A stretch of DNA of 64,000 bases from Amorphophallus konjac (GCA_022559845.1 CM040125.1:289526200-289590199), one strand, 5' to 3'. Positions 11,057-23,439 are shown, numbered from the stretch's first letter. The notes: generated from the sequence alone by a model not told the origin. Made by a program: numbers and translations.

Positions 11057-14000
11057 CTAGAATAGATCGGGATACCGCTTTCGCACAGTCTCTTCGGATT
11101 CCCATGTAGCTTCTTCGGTCCCACGCCGACTCCACCGAATCTTGACCATCGGTATCGAACGATTCCGGAGTTGCTGATGCTTCCGGTCCAGAATCTTGAC
11201 AGGTCTTTCCTCATAGGTCAAATCTTCCTTCAGTTCAAAATCCACTTGTTGAATGATATGACTGGGATCGTACGCATATTTCCGTAACATAGACACATGG
11301 AAAACATTATGTATGCCAGACAAATGCGGTGGTAAAGCCAGTCTGTATGCCACCTCTCCCACTCTATCTAGAATCTCGAATGGACCAATGTACCTCGGAC
11401 TCAGCTTGCCATGAATGCCAAATCTTCGGATCCCTCTCGTCGGAGAGACCTTTAAGAACACATGCTCGCCAACCTGAAATTCCAATGCCCTTCTCATGTT
11501 GTCGGCATAACTCTTCTATCTTGACTGGGCTACTTGTAACCGGTCTCGGATAACACGGATGTTCTGTGATGATTCCGAAACAAGATCTGGTCCAAGCCAC
11601 TGTTTCTCACCTACCTCGTCCCAACACAACGGGGAACAACAACTTCTACCATATAGTGCTTCAAAAGGAGTCATCTGAATGCTAGACTGATAGCTGTTAT
11701 TGTAGGCGAATTCAATTAATGCCAAATGCTCACTCCAATTACCACCGAAATCAATCATGCAAGCTCGCAACATATCTTACACTATCTGATTGGTTCTTTC
11801 AGTCTGTCCATCTGTCTGTGGATGAAAAGTAGTACTGAAGTTCAGACGAGTACCCAAAGACTCTTGCAGTCCCTTCCAGAAATGTGAAGTAAATCTGGGG
11901 TCTCGATCAGATACTATATTCACTGGGATACCATGCAATCTCACCACTTCTTTTATATACAAAGCAGCCAATACATCAATCGTCCACTTGGACTTAATTG
12001 GTAAGAAATGAGCCGACTTTGTCAATCGATCGACAATCACCCATATCGCATCAAATCCACCACGAGTCTAGGTAGACCCATAATGAAATCCATGCCAATA
12101 CTTTCCCACTTCCATTGGGGTATGTCGAGTGGTTTCAATTTCCCTGCTGGTCTGAAATGTTCGGCCTTAACTTGCTGACATACCAAACATCTGCTCACAA
12201 AATCTGCAACTTCTCTTTTCATATTCGGCCACCAAAAGGACCTTTTCAAATCTCGGTACATCTTAGTGCCTCCAGGATGAATGGTATATCTGGATCTATG
12301 GGCTTCCTCAAGGATTTTGTTCTTTATTGTAGCCTCATCCGGAACACAAGTTCTGCCTTTAAATAATAATCTACCATCATCGGCCAACATGAAGTCAGGT
12401 CTGCTACTCAAGCTTCCCTTGATCTCTACCAACTCGGGATCATTATCTTGCAAGGACTTGATCTCTATCAATAATTCGGGTTTAAGTTGAATCTGAGCAA
12501 TCAGGATCCGATCATTGTCAATATTGAGATCCAGACTAGATAATTGTTCCAACAATCTCCATTCTTGTAACATGAGACTTGACAATCTAGCTACCGGCTT
12601 CCGGCTTAATGCATCTGCCACAACATTACCTTTGCCAGGATGATACTCAATCGAGAAGTCGAAGTCTTTCAAGTACTCCAACCATCTCCGCTGCCTCATG
12701 TTGAGTTCCTTTTGAGAGAATAAATACTTCAAACTCTTATGATCTGAAAACACTGTAAAGGTTTCTGCATACAAGTAATGCCTCCATATCTTCAAAGCAA
12801 ACACGACTGCAGCAAGTTCCAAATCATGAACAGGATAATTATCTTCGTGCTTCCTCAACTGCCTAGAGGAATAGGCAATCACCTTCCCATGCTGCATGAG
12901 TACACAGCCTAAGCCAATACCTGAAGCATCAGTATAAACAACGAATCCTCCTTCACCAGAAGGTAAAGCCAAAACAGGTGCAGTAGTCAAACACTCCTTC
13001 AGAGTCTGAAAGCTTCGCTGACAATCATCTGACCAATCAAACTTATTGTCCTTGCGGGTTAATCTTGTCATAGGTACTGCAATCTTGGAGAAATCTTGAA
13101 TAAATCTTCGGTAATAGCCTACCAGGCCTAGAAAACTTCTAACTTCAGTTGCACTAGTAGGCTGCTCCCAATTCTTCACTGCCTCAATCTTCGAAGGATC
13201 AACAGAAATACCTTCCTTGGTGATAATATGTCCGAGAAAGGACACTTCTTGTAGCCAGAACTCACACTTACTGAACTTAGCATATAGCTGATGATCTTTC
13301 AATAGTTGCAATGCCATTCTCAGATGCTCAGCATGCTCCTCCTCATTCTTAGAATAAATCAGGATGTCATCAATAAAGACTACGACCCATTGATCAAGAT
13401 AGGGCCGAAATACATCGTTCATCAACTGCATGAAAGCTGCTGGAGCATTCGTTAGACCAAAAGGCATAACGACAAATTCAAAATGACCATACCTGCTGCG
13501 GAAAGCTGTTTTATAAATATCCTCTTCCTTAATCCGCAACTGGTGATATCCAGATCGAAGATCGATCTTAGAGAAATATTGAGCTCCCGCTATCTGGTCA
13601 AATAACTCGTCAATCCTCGGCAAGGGATATTTGTTCTTGACAGTCTGCTGGTTTATTTGCCGATAATCAATGCACAACCTCATCGAACCATCTTTCTTCC
13701 TGACGAACAACACAGGGGCTCCCCACGGAGAAGTACTAGAACGAATAAAACCCTTCTCGAGTAATTCCATCAGTTGCTGCTTCAGTTCCCTCAGTTCCGC
13801 AGGAGACATACGATAAGGAGCCTTAGAAATAGGAGCTGTGCCAGGAATAAGATCAATAGAAAAGATAACTTCCCGCTCAGGCGGAAGTCCTGGTAGTTCC
13901 TCTGGAAAGACATCAGGAAAATCTTGGACAACAGAAATGTCCTTAATCTCCATATGCTGCTCAGGAGTTGCACAAACAAAGGCTAGAAAAGCCTCACACC

Positions 14001-15450
14001 CATGCCTTAAAAGCTTATCAGCTCGAAGAGCCGAAATGAGTGGTACGGAGTTATGGTGCTTGACTCCCGTAAAAGATAAACCAGAATGTCTAGTAAAAAT
14101 CACTGAGCTAGAACTACAGTGAACATTGGCCTCATACTTAGCCAACCAATCTGCTCCTAGGATTACATCATAATCCTTCATATCCATGCAGACCAAATCT
14201 GCTGGAAAGTTGTGTTCACCAATCATAACCTTACTAGAAGGATAGAAATACTGGATTGTTGATCTAGTGCCAATAGGGGTTGAAATCTCTAACGGAGTAT
14301 TCATCAAAACAGGTTCCACAGCTAATGACTTAGCAAATCTCCGTGAAATAAAAGAATGTGTTGCACCAGTATCAAAGAGAGCAAACGCGGGCTTATCGAT
14401 TATAGTAAGGGTACCTTCGACGAGTCCGCCATCATCAGAAATCCCAGTCTCCTCTGCATGTAAAGCTTGAAGCTTGCCTTGTGGTTTCTTGAAGACTAGA
14501 GGTTTTACCGGTGTAGCTTGTTCCGATATGAGAGGACAATTGGGGATACGGTGCTCCTTGCTTCCACATCGCAAACAGGCGCCTAGCTTGCGCCAGCACT
14601 CCTCTATCTTGTGACCCGGACGATCACAATAGTTGCACACGCCCTTGAATGGAACAATAGGGTCAGGCTTCTTGTCTTCATGCCTCGGCATCTTGCCCTT
14701 CCACGATCCGGACCCGCTCCACGAACCAGGTCCACTAACAGGCCTCTTCTTGGCATACCCGGGTTTGACACTCCTGGAACCCGTAGGTAATTCTTTCTTG
14801 GTGCCTTTCCCACGGATTCTCTCCGTCATTTCAAGAGTATCCTCCAGAACTTGCGCTTTTCTTACCATCTCAGAATAAGTGGAAATCTCCATCGGTGCCA
14901 ATTGGTTGATATAATGAAGCTTCAATCCATTGAGAAAGCGCTTCGCCTTCATCTTCTCGGTGGAAATGAGATGTGTAGCATATCGAGAAAGCCGTGCAAA
15001 TTGAGCCTCATACTCTGCCACGGACAAACCTCGCTGTTTCAAGGTCGCGAACTCTGCCGCTTTCTTCTCTTGCACTCTATCAGAAAAATACTTGATGTTG
15101 AAGAATTCTTCGAACTCTTCCCACATAACTTGCCGATCTCCGAGAGTTGCCTTGATAGAATCCCACCAAGTACGTGCATCATGTTCCAGTTGAAATGTGG
15201 ACAAAAGGACACGCTCCTGGTTGGTGCATTGCATAACTTCAAAGATTCTCCCCATCTCATCTAGCCAGTGCTCGGCTTGGTCAGGGTCAGTCGAACCAGC
15301 GAATCTAGGCGGATTCATTCCGCGGAAGTTCCGGTATAGATCACCGGTGCCATGCTGTGCCGCTCCTGCCTGAGCTACTTGCTGAAGGGCCTGAGTAAGG
15401 CCTTGAACCGTACGTTGCAGGTTCCCCCATTCAGCACGATCATCTGCCAT
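11057..15450 (-). pseudogene. Element B Gag-Pol polyprotein (gag, protease, RT, RNase H, integrase, chromodomain)
   Basis: One reading unit from ATG 15450. Residues 1-260 are gypsy Gag; two CCHC knuckles follow near 272-285 ([14 protein letters not shown]) and 292-305. The protease DTGATHSF is at 360. RT spans about 545-720 with FIDD at 692-695. RNase H starts near 837 (VVYTDASG). The integrase HHCC zinc segment is near 1050-1110. A one-base deletion near 12066 moves the frame; the integrase core continues at 12040 (D in SDRDPRF, E in DGQTERTN). Two in-frame stops follow, at 11777-11779 (CAA to TAA) and 11516-11518 (CAG to TAG). The last part, to 11057, holds the GEHVFLKVSP block and a chromodomain-like end (VKIRWSRRGTEEATWE). 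Chromodomains of this group are thought to steer integration to heterochromatin. Domain order and motifs are certain; activity is excluded by the three lesions. Confidence 0.95.
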
Positions 15451-15766
15451 CTACACGAGAAATAGGTTACTTAGGTTCAAATAAGATAGATAATTACACG
15501 ATTAAGAAACGAACTTAACCCAAGTTCTACCCAATCTCACAGGTCAGGTCTTAAACTTTTACAAGGTTAGGGATCTAGTGCACCTAGACACGACCAAAAA
15601 CTCGGTACCTGGCGGAGGTAATCGGTCCGAAGACCACTCGCGCAAGTGTGCGACCTTCCCGATAGGCGTAGCCTAACGTTCGGACAACACCTTTTTATAT
15701 ACCGGTTATTGGGATGCAATGCAAGAAAACTTAAAACTTAGGGAACCTAGGAATGTGAAACCTAGG

Positions 15767-15778
15767 GCTCTGATACCA
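15767..15778 (-). other. Primer binding site of element B (initiator Met tRNA type)
   Basis: The reverse complement is TGGTATCAGAGC, the standard plant LTR element site complementary to the 3' end of initiator tRNA-Met, eight bases from the 5' LTR. Confidence 0.95.
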
Positions 15779-15786
15779 TTCTAAAC

Positions 15787-18700
15787 TGTCACGCCCCGAA
15801 CAAGGCGGAAGTATCGGGACGTACAGTTAGGGACACGCTAGCAAGAGAGGGAACTAAATCTAAAATGATACACAAGTGCTACAAGATGGAAATGCTAAAT
15901 GATCATTAATAAACCACGACTAATACAATAATCCTCAAGTTCAACTTAATACAACTGGAATAATCAACCACTAAAACTCAATAACATGACTGAGACTAAA
16001 AGCTCTCTAAAACACAACTAAAGAAAGATAACACACTACTAACACACTAGAACTGATACACTCAAGACATCACTCCTGCCCTTCCCCATCGGTAAGCGCG
16101 TCACCTGAAAAGCCTGGAAAAGGGGGAAACAACGGGGTGTGAGCTAACGCTCAGTAGGAAATAACAGACATGTATAAGTGATTAATAGTTTAATTACATT
16201 TTCAAAATGTCATGTTACAAATGATAAAAATAATAAAAGATAACGATGATATCACGAAACGAACTTCAAAGATCTTGCAAGGTCAAGAAATATAATGAAT
16301 AGAATAGTAAGACAAGAATTTACTACAGGAGATAACGATAAAAAGTTGGCCATATCAAGTCAATTCAAGTCATGTCAAGCACGTATGTAATTTCATTTCC
16401 ACGTCCAAGTAATGAGCAAGTATAGTAACCACAAGTAGAGTATAGAATAGTGACGAGTGGAAAGTGAAGAGTAGTAGAAAGTAATGTAGAGAGTAGTGGA
16501 GAGAGTAGTGGACAGTCCTAGATTTAACACATGTCAAGTACTGGTGCCAAATGCCACACCTAGTCATTCACCTCCCAGGGGTACAAGTAGTGTTCGGGCG
16601 CTCTTCCCAGGACCACACCGAGCCCTTAATTGTTTGCCAGGCATTGATTTCTTTGGATCAAAGATCCCACGAATCTAGACTTCCACAGTTTATGGCCAGA
16701 ATTCCAAGGTTTAAACTAAGTAGCAATAACAACTTCAAGTAGGAAGGAGATTCATTTCCAGAATTTCAAGGTAAGTATAATCATCAAGGAGATTGAAATC
16801 AAGTCACAACAAGAGTTAATCGTGCTGCGCTACTGTAAAACAGCAGCAATCAAACAAGCTAATCAACATATTAATCCTAATCATCAAGTTAAGATATCAT
16901 GATTTAACCATTATCATTTGCATTAAGACAATTGCCAAGAAGCTGATTCAAGATGATAAGGCAAAGAACAACTCCCACAGGAGTGAAATAGAATGCATTA
17001 ACAGAGATTTAGTTACACCATTAACCACTAATTATGTGGGTTTCTAATTAATCTTGTATGCATTGAAATGAAGATGGTAAACGGTGCGTTTTTATACTAA
17101 GTTTGCATGTATGGACCAATGTTAATTGAAACTAAAAGGGTACATGAATAGGTCATTAGTTCCTCAAAAATGTAGTTTTCAAAGTGTTTAGGTTGAATGG
17201 TTTGATTCCCCGATGATCCGGATTGATCCCCGGGTCAAATCATCAAAAAAAACGGGTTTACAATGCATGGGTCGACCCTTTGGGTCGACCCCTGCAATCC
17301 TGGCTGCATGGGCCGACCCCCTGCAATCCTGGCTGCATGGGTCGACCCATGGGTTGACCCCTGCAGGTTGTGGGTCGACCCATTGGGTCGACCCATGCAA
17401 GGCAGCATTGCTGCTTGCAGGGTTTGAAATGGGTCGACCCGTGGGTCGACCCCTTGATTTCCAGACCCAAAAAGGCCTAAAAAAAACATGAAAACTCCAT
17501 GAATTGGGGTCTAAATGTATTGGGATCATAACCATAGACTCTAGGGTCATTAATATGCATCTTAGGGTCATGAAACACAATTTTAAATCACGAATTTCGA
17601 TAGGAATCCAATGAAATACAACCTATTCTATGAAGAACACAAGAAAAGTCTAGCTTGCTAGCATGCTTCTAATAACACACGAAATACTCTAGGCATGATC
17701 TATAAAAATTGGGGATTTTGATGTCAAAAGAAAGCTAACATGCTATTGATTACATTCATGTATGTTAATTAGAAATTAGGCTGTTATCACCTACCTCAAA
17801 TTGAAGAAGGAACTCGAAACCTAGAATAAAGAACAACTTGACAGCACCTCACTAAAACTTCGATATCTCCTCGGATACCTAATGAAAATTGGGGCTTTTG
17901 CCACCAATGGAAAGAGCTCGATGAGAGGTACAATCTGCTATACTCATGATCAAGATTTGGTTGAGAATTCCTACCTCAATAGATTGATCAAAGAAGGATG
18001 AAGGGAAGCCAACGGCCTGCTGATCGACCTCCACAAATCGAACTAGATCTCTCCAGATCCGAAATTTCAGCGAACCCCACAGCAGCCAAATAAAAGAAGA
18101 CTCGTAGGGCTTCATTTTGATAGCTCATAGAGCTTCTGGAGCCTTCTGAGTTGGGAGTATTCGCTGCTGCAAGCCGCGTGTTTAGAAACGGCGTCGAAAT
18201 CCTTGACTTGACCTAACTATGTCGGCAGCACGTTTTGGGGCTAAGTTTACCTCAAATTGATTGAGGGTAAATGTTCCTTTATGTAATACCTTTCATTTGC
18301 CTTTGGAATCACCCCATTTGGTTGAGAAACAAGCTCGAATTTGATGTTCAAAGTTTGGGTGAATAGTAAATTCGAATTTGGGTTAGGTGGGTTATAAGTC
18401 AGGCTTAATCCACTGATTAGGGCTAGATAATGATTTAATTAGGCTTACTCCAAGAAGATAAAAGTGTTAGTCGAAGCATCTATTATTTAATTACTATTTT
18501 TATGAATTTTTATATGGTAAATAAAATTCCATTTCTACTATTCCCTAATTAATTAAATATTAAGTTCGGAAGAATTAGTTCGCTAATTCGGCTTAATAAA
18601 CGATTGTATTAGGCTTAATTGTAGAAGATAAAGTTGATAAACAAAATTAATTCTACAAGATGTGATTTTTGGGATTTTTAGAAAATAGTAGAAAAATGAC

Positions 18701-18831
18701 TTATTCTATTAATTAATTAATTAATCTAATTAATTTGGATAATTCTCATTAATTTCGAATAACTTCAAATAAATTCCAAATAATTCCAAATAACTTTCTA
18801 AATAAATTTTTAAAGAATTTGGGGTCTTACA
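15787..18831 (-). repeat. 5' LTR of element B
   Basis: 3045 bp, TGTCACGCC to CTTACA. It is longer than its partner mainly because the GGGTCGACCC patch (17269-17452) has an extra duplicated segment. Promoter elements for the element should lie here, but I cannot point to a convincing TATA box. Confidence 0.95.
17269..17452. repeat. Cluster of GGGTCGACCC palindromes, 5' LTR of B
   Basis: Seven exact palindromes (17269, 17282, 17339, 17372, 17385, 17431, 17443) and two one-base variants near 17310 and 17351. A spacer (ctgcaatcctggctgcat) is duplicated, so order and spacing differ from the sister LTR. Confidence 0.95.
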
Positions 18832-18836
18832 GGAGA
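18832..18836. repeat. Target site duplication of element B, right copy (GGAGA)
   Basis: Matches 7986-7990 exactly, showing that sequence left of 7985 and right of 18837 was contiguous before B inserted. Confidence 0.9.
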
Positions 18837-18838
18837 GG

Positions 18839-18846
18839 TATTTATA
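18839..18846 (-). promoter_or_regulatory. TATA box for the antisense PMD gene
   Basis: The reverse complement is TATAAATA in cctataaata. With B removed it lies about 106 bases upstream of the ATG at 7887, a normal plant spacing for a 5' leader of about 70-80 bases. B is inserted seven bases downstream of the box, so the box and the expected start site are now separated by 10.8 kb. Confidence 0.55.
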
Positions 18847-19023
18847 GGATCGGAGAGAAAGTGATCTGGATCTATCACCATCACCCCTAGCAACAACTCT
18901 TACGACAAGTCACCCTCTCTTTACTTTTACGGCCACTCTACCATGTGGAGTGATCGACTCGGAGGCGTGATTTGTTGACTTGTCCTTCTATTCGGTCCAA
19001 AGTTTCTCCGTGTTCATTATCCC

Positions 19024-19500
19024 GTTGCGACTACTGCTAGCGCAACGAAAGAAAAACGAGGGACATTCATGTGAGAAAATAGGGCCAGGGGCCGATATTA
19101 TTGAAATTGGTGATAGCTTCCATTGCAAGCCATGGCCCAGGTGTCCTCCGATGCCACTTTGCCATGACGGGTGAATGCTTCAGAGCCGTAATACGGTCTG
19201 AGAAATCCACGTGTCCTTTGTGACCGGGGCCGACACTATTGAAATTGGTAAAAGCTTCCATTGCAAGCCATGGCCGAGGTGCCCTCGGATGCCACTTTGC
19301 CATGTCAGGCGAATGCTTCAGAGCCATGACACGGTCTGAAGATTCCCCGTGTCCTTTATCCTATTGCGACTACTTTCAGCACAAAGAAAGAAAATTAGGA
19401 CATTCACGTGGAAAAAGAGCACAAAGAGCTGATATTGTTGAAGTCGATGGCAGATTCCCTTTGAAAATCATGGCTATCGTGAGTCATCACTCCCTGTTTT
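19024..19500. repeat. Diverged tandem repeats upstream of the antisense gene
   Basis: Two well-matched units of about 140 bp (about 19083-19222 and 19223-19361), both containing attgaaattgg, agcttccattgcaagccatgg and gatgccactttgccatg, and a shorter third relative at 19426-19492. A leader with gcgactact also occurs at 19026 and 19366. Position between two divergent TATA boxes suggests a duplicated upstream regulatory block. Confidence 0.7.
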
Positions 19501-19623
19501 AAGGCGACATCTCCTCGAGCGCGTCTCGCGAAAACCCATGTGATGGAGAAGAGCCGTAGAGGAGAAGGAACGCATCCAGGGCAAACAAGCCACGTTCGTG
19601 ACAAGCCATTCCACTCACACATC

Positions 19624-19630
19624 TATATAA
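19624..19630 (+). promoter_or_regulatory. Candidate plus-strand TATA box
   Basis: TATATAA in catctatataagggtttg, pointing right and away from the minus-strand TATA box at 18839. Transcription from it would run antisense to the coiled-coil remnant at 19687-20467. No coding region begins after it. Confidence 0.35.
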
Positions 19631-19686
19631 GGGTTTGTGCCCGTCATGAGAAGAGAGTGGGTGTGCAAGCCACTCACTAACCCTCA

Positions 19687-20467
19687 TCACTCTCCTGGTC
19701 GCTTCTCTTCTCTCTCCGAAGGCAAGAAGTCCCTCGGAGGCCTTCTATAGTTCCGTGACGCAGCAATTGCTTTGCCGTGCCACACGTTCCCACCTGCTCT
19801 TTGGCGGTGCTCTTCGTCGTCCTCCTGCTTCTCTCGCGACCCCGATGGCCGCGAAGCTCTTGAAGTTGAGGCCGCTAGCTGAGCTATGCTCTGCTCTGCC
19901 GATAGGGACTGCACCAGCTCTCGGAGCTCCTCTACCGTGAGCTCCAATTCCCTTGATCTGCACTGACTCTGAGCAAGTTAGGTGTCTGGATGCTCTTCCT
20001 CCCAGAGCTCCATCTCCTGGGCCTCTTGTGCTGCTCTGTCTTTGCCTTTCTCTCTTGCTTTATTTCTCTCTTCGCTATCCGGAGAGAAACCTTCAGCTCC
20101 AAGATGTCTCGGGGAAGCTCCTTGATGACGTGTCGTCGTCATTCCTTCTCCAGCTCTGTCATCCGGGCATCGCGCTCTGATCGAGCGACACATTCCTTCT
20201 CTGCTCAGACCACCGGAGCTAGCAAGCCCTGCATCTTTACTGTCTTCTAGCTCCAACCATCCCACAAGGTCAGGAAGAGCGGGTGAAGTGTGTAGTTGAA
20301 TTTCAAACTGAATTACACTCACCTGAGTCGCGAGCTCATGCTCGATCTCTTTAGCACAAGCCACTGTGCCGGGAACTTGCTCCTGGAAGGACATGACCTC
20401 CGAAAGAGGAGATTAGCAACCAAAAGGCTCTGTCGGCCACCCTTTGCCACATGCTGGGCACCCTAAA
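19687..20467 (-). pseudogene. Second antisense coiled-coil remnant related to the PMD gene C-terminus
   Basis: On the minus strand an acceptor-like TTTTTAG lies just before 20460, followed by an exon ending at 20323 (EIEHELATQ then GTGAGT), an intron of about 124 nt (20199-20322) and a last exon starting KECVARSERD. Layout and charged heptad-like composition parallel exons 6 and 7 of the gene at 5261-7887. A stop soon after (TELEKE then TGA), a shift near 20040 and another stop show decay; the frame that ends at 19687 reads MELTVEELRELVQSLSAEQS, again coiled coil. No PMD part is visible to the right. It is either a second extra ORF of element A or a relic of another Tat copy. Confidence 0.5.
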
Positions 20468-21598
20468 AATGAGAGGAACAAATATTGTGTAATGACTGAA
20501 CATTGGGACTCCAAAACCAAAAAAAAAGAGAGAGAAAAAGAATAAAACAAACAAAAAAATGAGTTGCCACTCCATGCCTTGCTAGATGAACTCTGCTTTC
20601 TATGTTTCTCTTGCTTGTAGGAATTGTTCTGACTGATATTCTGTACATCTGAGTGTTTATTTCTTGTGAAATATTTCGGTTTATTGATGGATGCATGCTT
20701 TAAAAGAAAAGAAAAGATGAAAATAAAAAGCACAAAAAAAGATGAAAGAAAAGAAAAACAAGAAAAAGATGAATCATCACCCTCCCGCATGTATCATATC
20801 TGCATTGTGTCTGGTATTGTATCTACACAATTGGAGTCTGTCAAGCACCGTACGCCTTGAATGAATTTGGAGTTTGAGTTCAGACTCTGATAACTCCAAA
20901 AGAGTTCAGGGCGTACAGATGGGTTGTTAAGTCGTGTCGGAATGGGGATGACGGTTCCGTTTGATGTGGCGATAAACGGGCCCCGGCTCATTACCGGCTC
21001 ATCGAATCGATATCCTGACCCAGTCTTCACAGCTTAACCTTGGTCAGTTGATTTCACTGCGAAAATCATTCACTTAAGTCAATTGTGCAAGCCACTGTGT
21101 TTAAACACTCTGAAATGTGAGATATTCCATTCAGAGTCGAGTACCAAGTCTTCCCGAGGTTGCCTTGGACTGTTTCTCTGAAAGAGACCATTGTTTGGAT
21201 TTGTCCCAAAAGCATCTTTTTTTATTCCCCTTGGACCCGCCTTGGCTGCAGCACTTCTACAATGGCTGGTAACCGCTCCCCAATGGTGAAACCTGCAGGT
21301 TTACGACCCAGGTACTTCCGCACCGTGAAGTTGGTCCTTTTTTTAGTTGTTTGTGCCCCAGTGCACACTATGTCCTTCCTTGTTCGTTATCATCCAAACC
21401 ATTGTGGATTTCGGAGGACCTTCTTCAAGGTTGTTTCGGTGAAACTCGGGAAAGATTCCCATCAGGAAGTGTTAAGAGGGCGTGTCTCATCATACCTTGG
21501 CATCTACTTTTCAATTCACTCCATTTCATTCCAACTCACTTCGTTCCATTCCACTACATGTCTTTCCCCTACAAAGCGGACGCCAAGGCAGGGCAGCT
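20468..21598 (+). other. Non-coding sequence of element A before its presumed 3' LTR
   Basis: No supported coding sequence. It includes an A-rich stretch near 20700-20770 and ends with ccaaggcagggcagc, a purine-leaning run directly before TGTAGACACGCC at 21599, which could act as the polypurine tract of A. Confidence 0.4.
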
Positions 21599-21719
21599 GT
21601 AGACACGCCATTTTTAACATTTCTGTGAGTAAATTTCATATTATGCTACGATGCCCCAAAGTGACTTGCACATTTGATTCACGCGGGTGATTAATCATCT
21701 TTGCTTTGATGACTTAACA

Positions 21720-22850
21720 AGTCCATACATAGCAAGTTTATACGTTGCAACAAGTCTATACATTCAAGTCTATACGTTGCAACAAGTCTATACATAGCAA
21801 GTATGTACATTCTCCAAAGTCTATACAATCCCTAAATCCATGCATCTCCAAAGTCCATACATTCCTCCAAGTCCATACATTCATCTCCAAAGTCTATACA
21901 ATCCCTAAATCCATACACTCCCACCAAGTCTATACATTCTCCAAAGTCTATACGATCCCTAAATACATTCCTCCAAGTCTATACATCCATCTCAAAGTCT
22001 ACACATTCCCACCAAAGTCTATACATCCCCAACCAAAGTCTATACATTCCTACCAAAGTCTATACATTCCCATCCAACCAAAGTCTATACATTCCCCCCA
22101 AAGTCTATACATTCCTAACCAACCAAAGTCTATACATTCCTCCCAAAGTCTATACATTCCTCACCAAGGTCTATACATTCCTCCAAAGTCTATACATTCC
22201 CCACCAAAGTCTATACATCATCTCAAAGTCTATACATTCCTCCCAAAGTCTATACATTCCTCACCAAGGTCTATACATTCCTCCAAAGTCTATACATTCC
22301 CCACCAAAGTCTATACATCCATCTCAAAGTCTATACATTCATCCCAAAGTCTATACATTCCCCACCAAAGTCTATACATTCCCCCCCAACCAAAGTCTAT
22401 ACATTCCCCCCAAAGTCTATACACTCCCACCCAACCAAAGTCTACACATTCCCACCAAAGTCTATACATCCCCAACCAAAGTCTATACATTCCTACCAAA
22501 GTCTATACATTTCCAACCAAAGTCTATACATTCCTAAGCAACCAAATTCTATACATTCCCACCAAGTCTACACGTCACCAAGTCTACACATCCTAAGTCT
22601 ATACATTCAAGTTTGTACGTTGCAGCAAGTATGTACGTTGCAGTAGGTCTGTACGTTCAAGTCTGTACGTTGCAGCAACTCTGTACGTTGCAGCAAGTCT
22701 ATACGTTGCAACAAGTCTGTACGTTGCAGCAAGTCTGTACGTCCAAGTCTGTACGTTGCAGCAAGTCTATACATCAAAGTCTGTACGTCGCAGCAAGTCT
22801 GTACGTTCAAAGTCTGTACGTTGCAGCAAATCTGTACGTTCACCTTACCA
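21720..22850. repeat. AAGTCTATACATTCC / AAGTCTGTACGTTGCAGC minisatellite
   Basis: Around sixty copies of a core AAGTCTATACATTCC spaced by 1-10 variable C/A-rich bases (21780-22600), flanked at both ends by a related core with GTACGTTGCAGC or GTTGCAAC. The larger segment 22150-22215 recurs at 22230-22310, showing higher-order duplication. The long open frame through it (KSIHS repeats) merely reflects the unit. Confidence 0.95.
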
Positions 22851-22904
22851 AGTCTATACGATCACCTTTAGCAAGTCTATACGTTCACCTTTAGAAAAGC
22901 TTAT

Positions 22905-23245
22905 AAAAGAAAGAGCTTATAAGAAAATTCAAAAAAAATGAATAATGGGTTATAAGAAAATACAAAAAAATAAAAAAAGGGGTTATAAGAAAATACAAAA
23001 AAATTCAAAAGGGTTATTATAAAAAATCTAAAAAAATTGAGAAAAGGTTAAAAAAATAAATATACAAAATAAGGTTGTAAATATACATAGGTTTGTATAT
23101 GTGTATAATATATGATATAAATATATAGTATGGTTATAAATACATATATATATATAAGGTTGTATACATATATGCGTAATATATAATATAAATATACATA
23201 TACATATACATAGTTGTATATACGTATATATATACTTAGTTTTAT
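22905..23245. repeat. A-rich tandem units and TA-rich microsatellite
   Basis: Four degenerate copies of gggttataagaaaatac-type units with A runs (22905-23045), then alternating TATA/CATA sequence to 23245. Non-coding. Confidence 0.8.
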
Positions 23246-23439
23246 TTTAGTGAGCTTAAACAAACAAAAAAAAACAAAGACTTTTGATCATCTTAAATAA
23301 AATCATAATCACCACTTATCCCCCTAATCTTCTGGATCTGGTCTCCCCTATAATTCTTGTCTCTTACGTTGCTTTCCCTCTCACCTTATCTCTTCTCTTA
23401 GCTGTCTCCCTTGTACACCTAGCAGCCCGGTAGAGGGAA

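Larger units (their letters stand above)
7991..18831 (-). mobile_element. Element B: complete Tekay/Del-type chromovirus (Ty3/gypsy)
   Basis: Complete structure on the minus strand: LTRs at 15787-18831 (5') and 7991-10982 (3'), both beginning TGTCACGCC and ending CTTACA; PBS at 15767-15778; polypurine tract beside 10983; flanking GGAGA duplication. Internal region is about 4.8 kb with one gag-pol gene ending in a chromodomain-like tail. Long LTRs near 3 kb, an initiator-Met PBS and the chromodomain place it with Tekay/Del chromoviruses. The two LTRs differ at scattered bases and strongly in one palindrome-rich patch. It is inserted between the TATA box and the expected start of the antisense PMD gene of element A. 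One frameshift and two nonsense changes in pol make it inactive as it stands. Confidence 0.95.

Noticed and set aside
21745..22596. 283-codon frame with KSIHS repeats
   Set aside because: Direct translation of the minisatellite. Unit lengths vary so that the frame is fortuitous.
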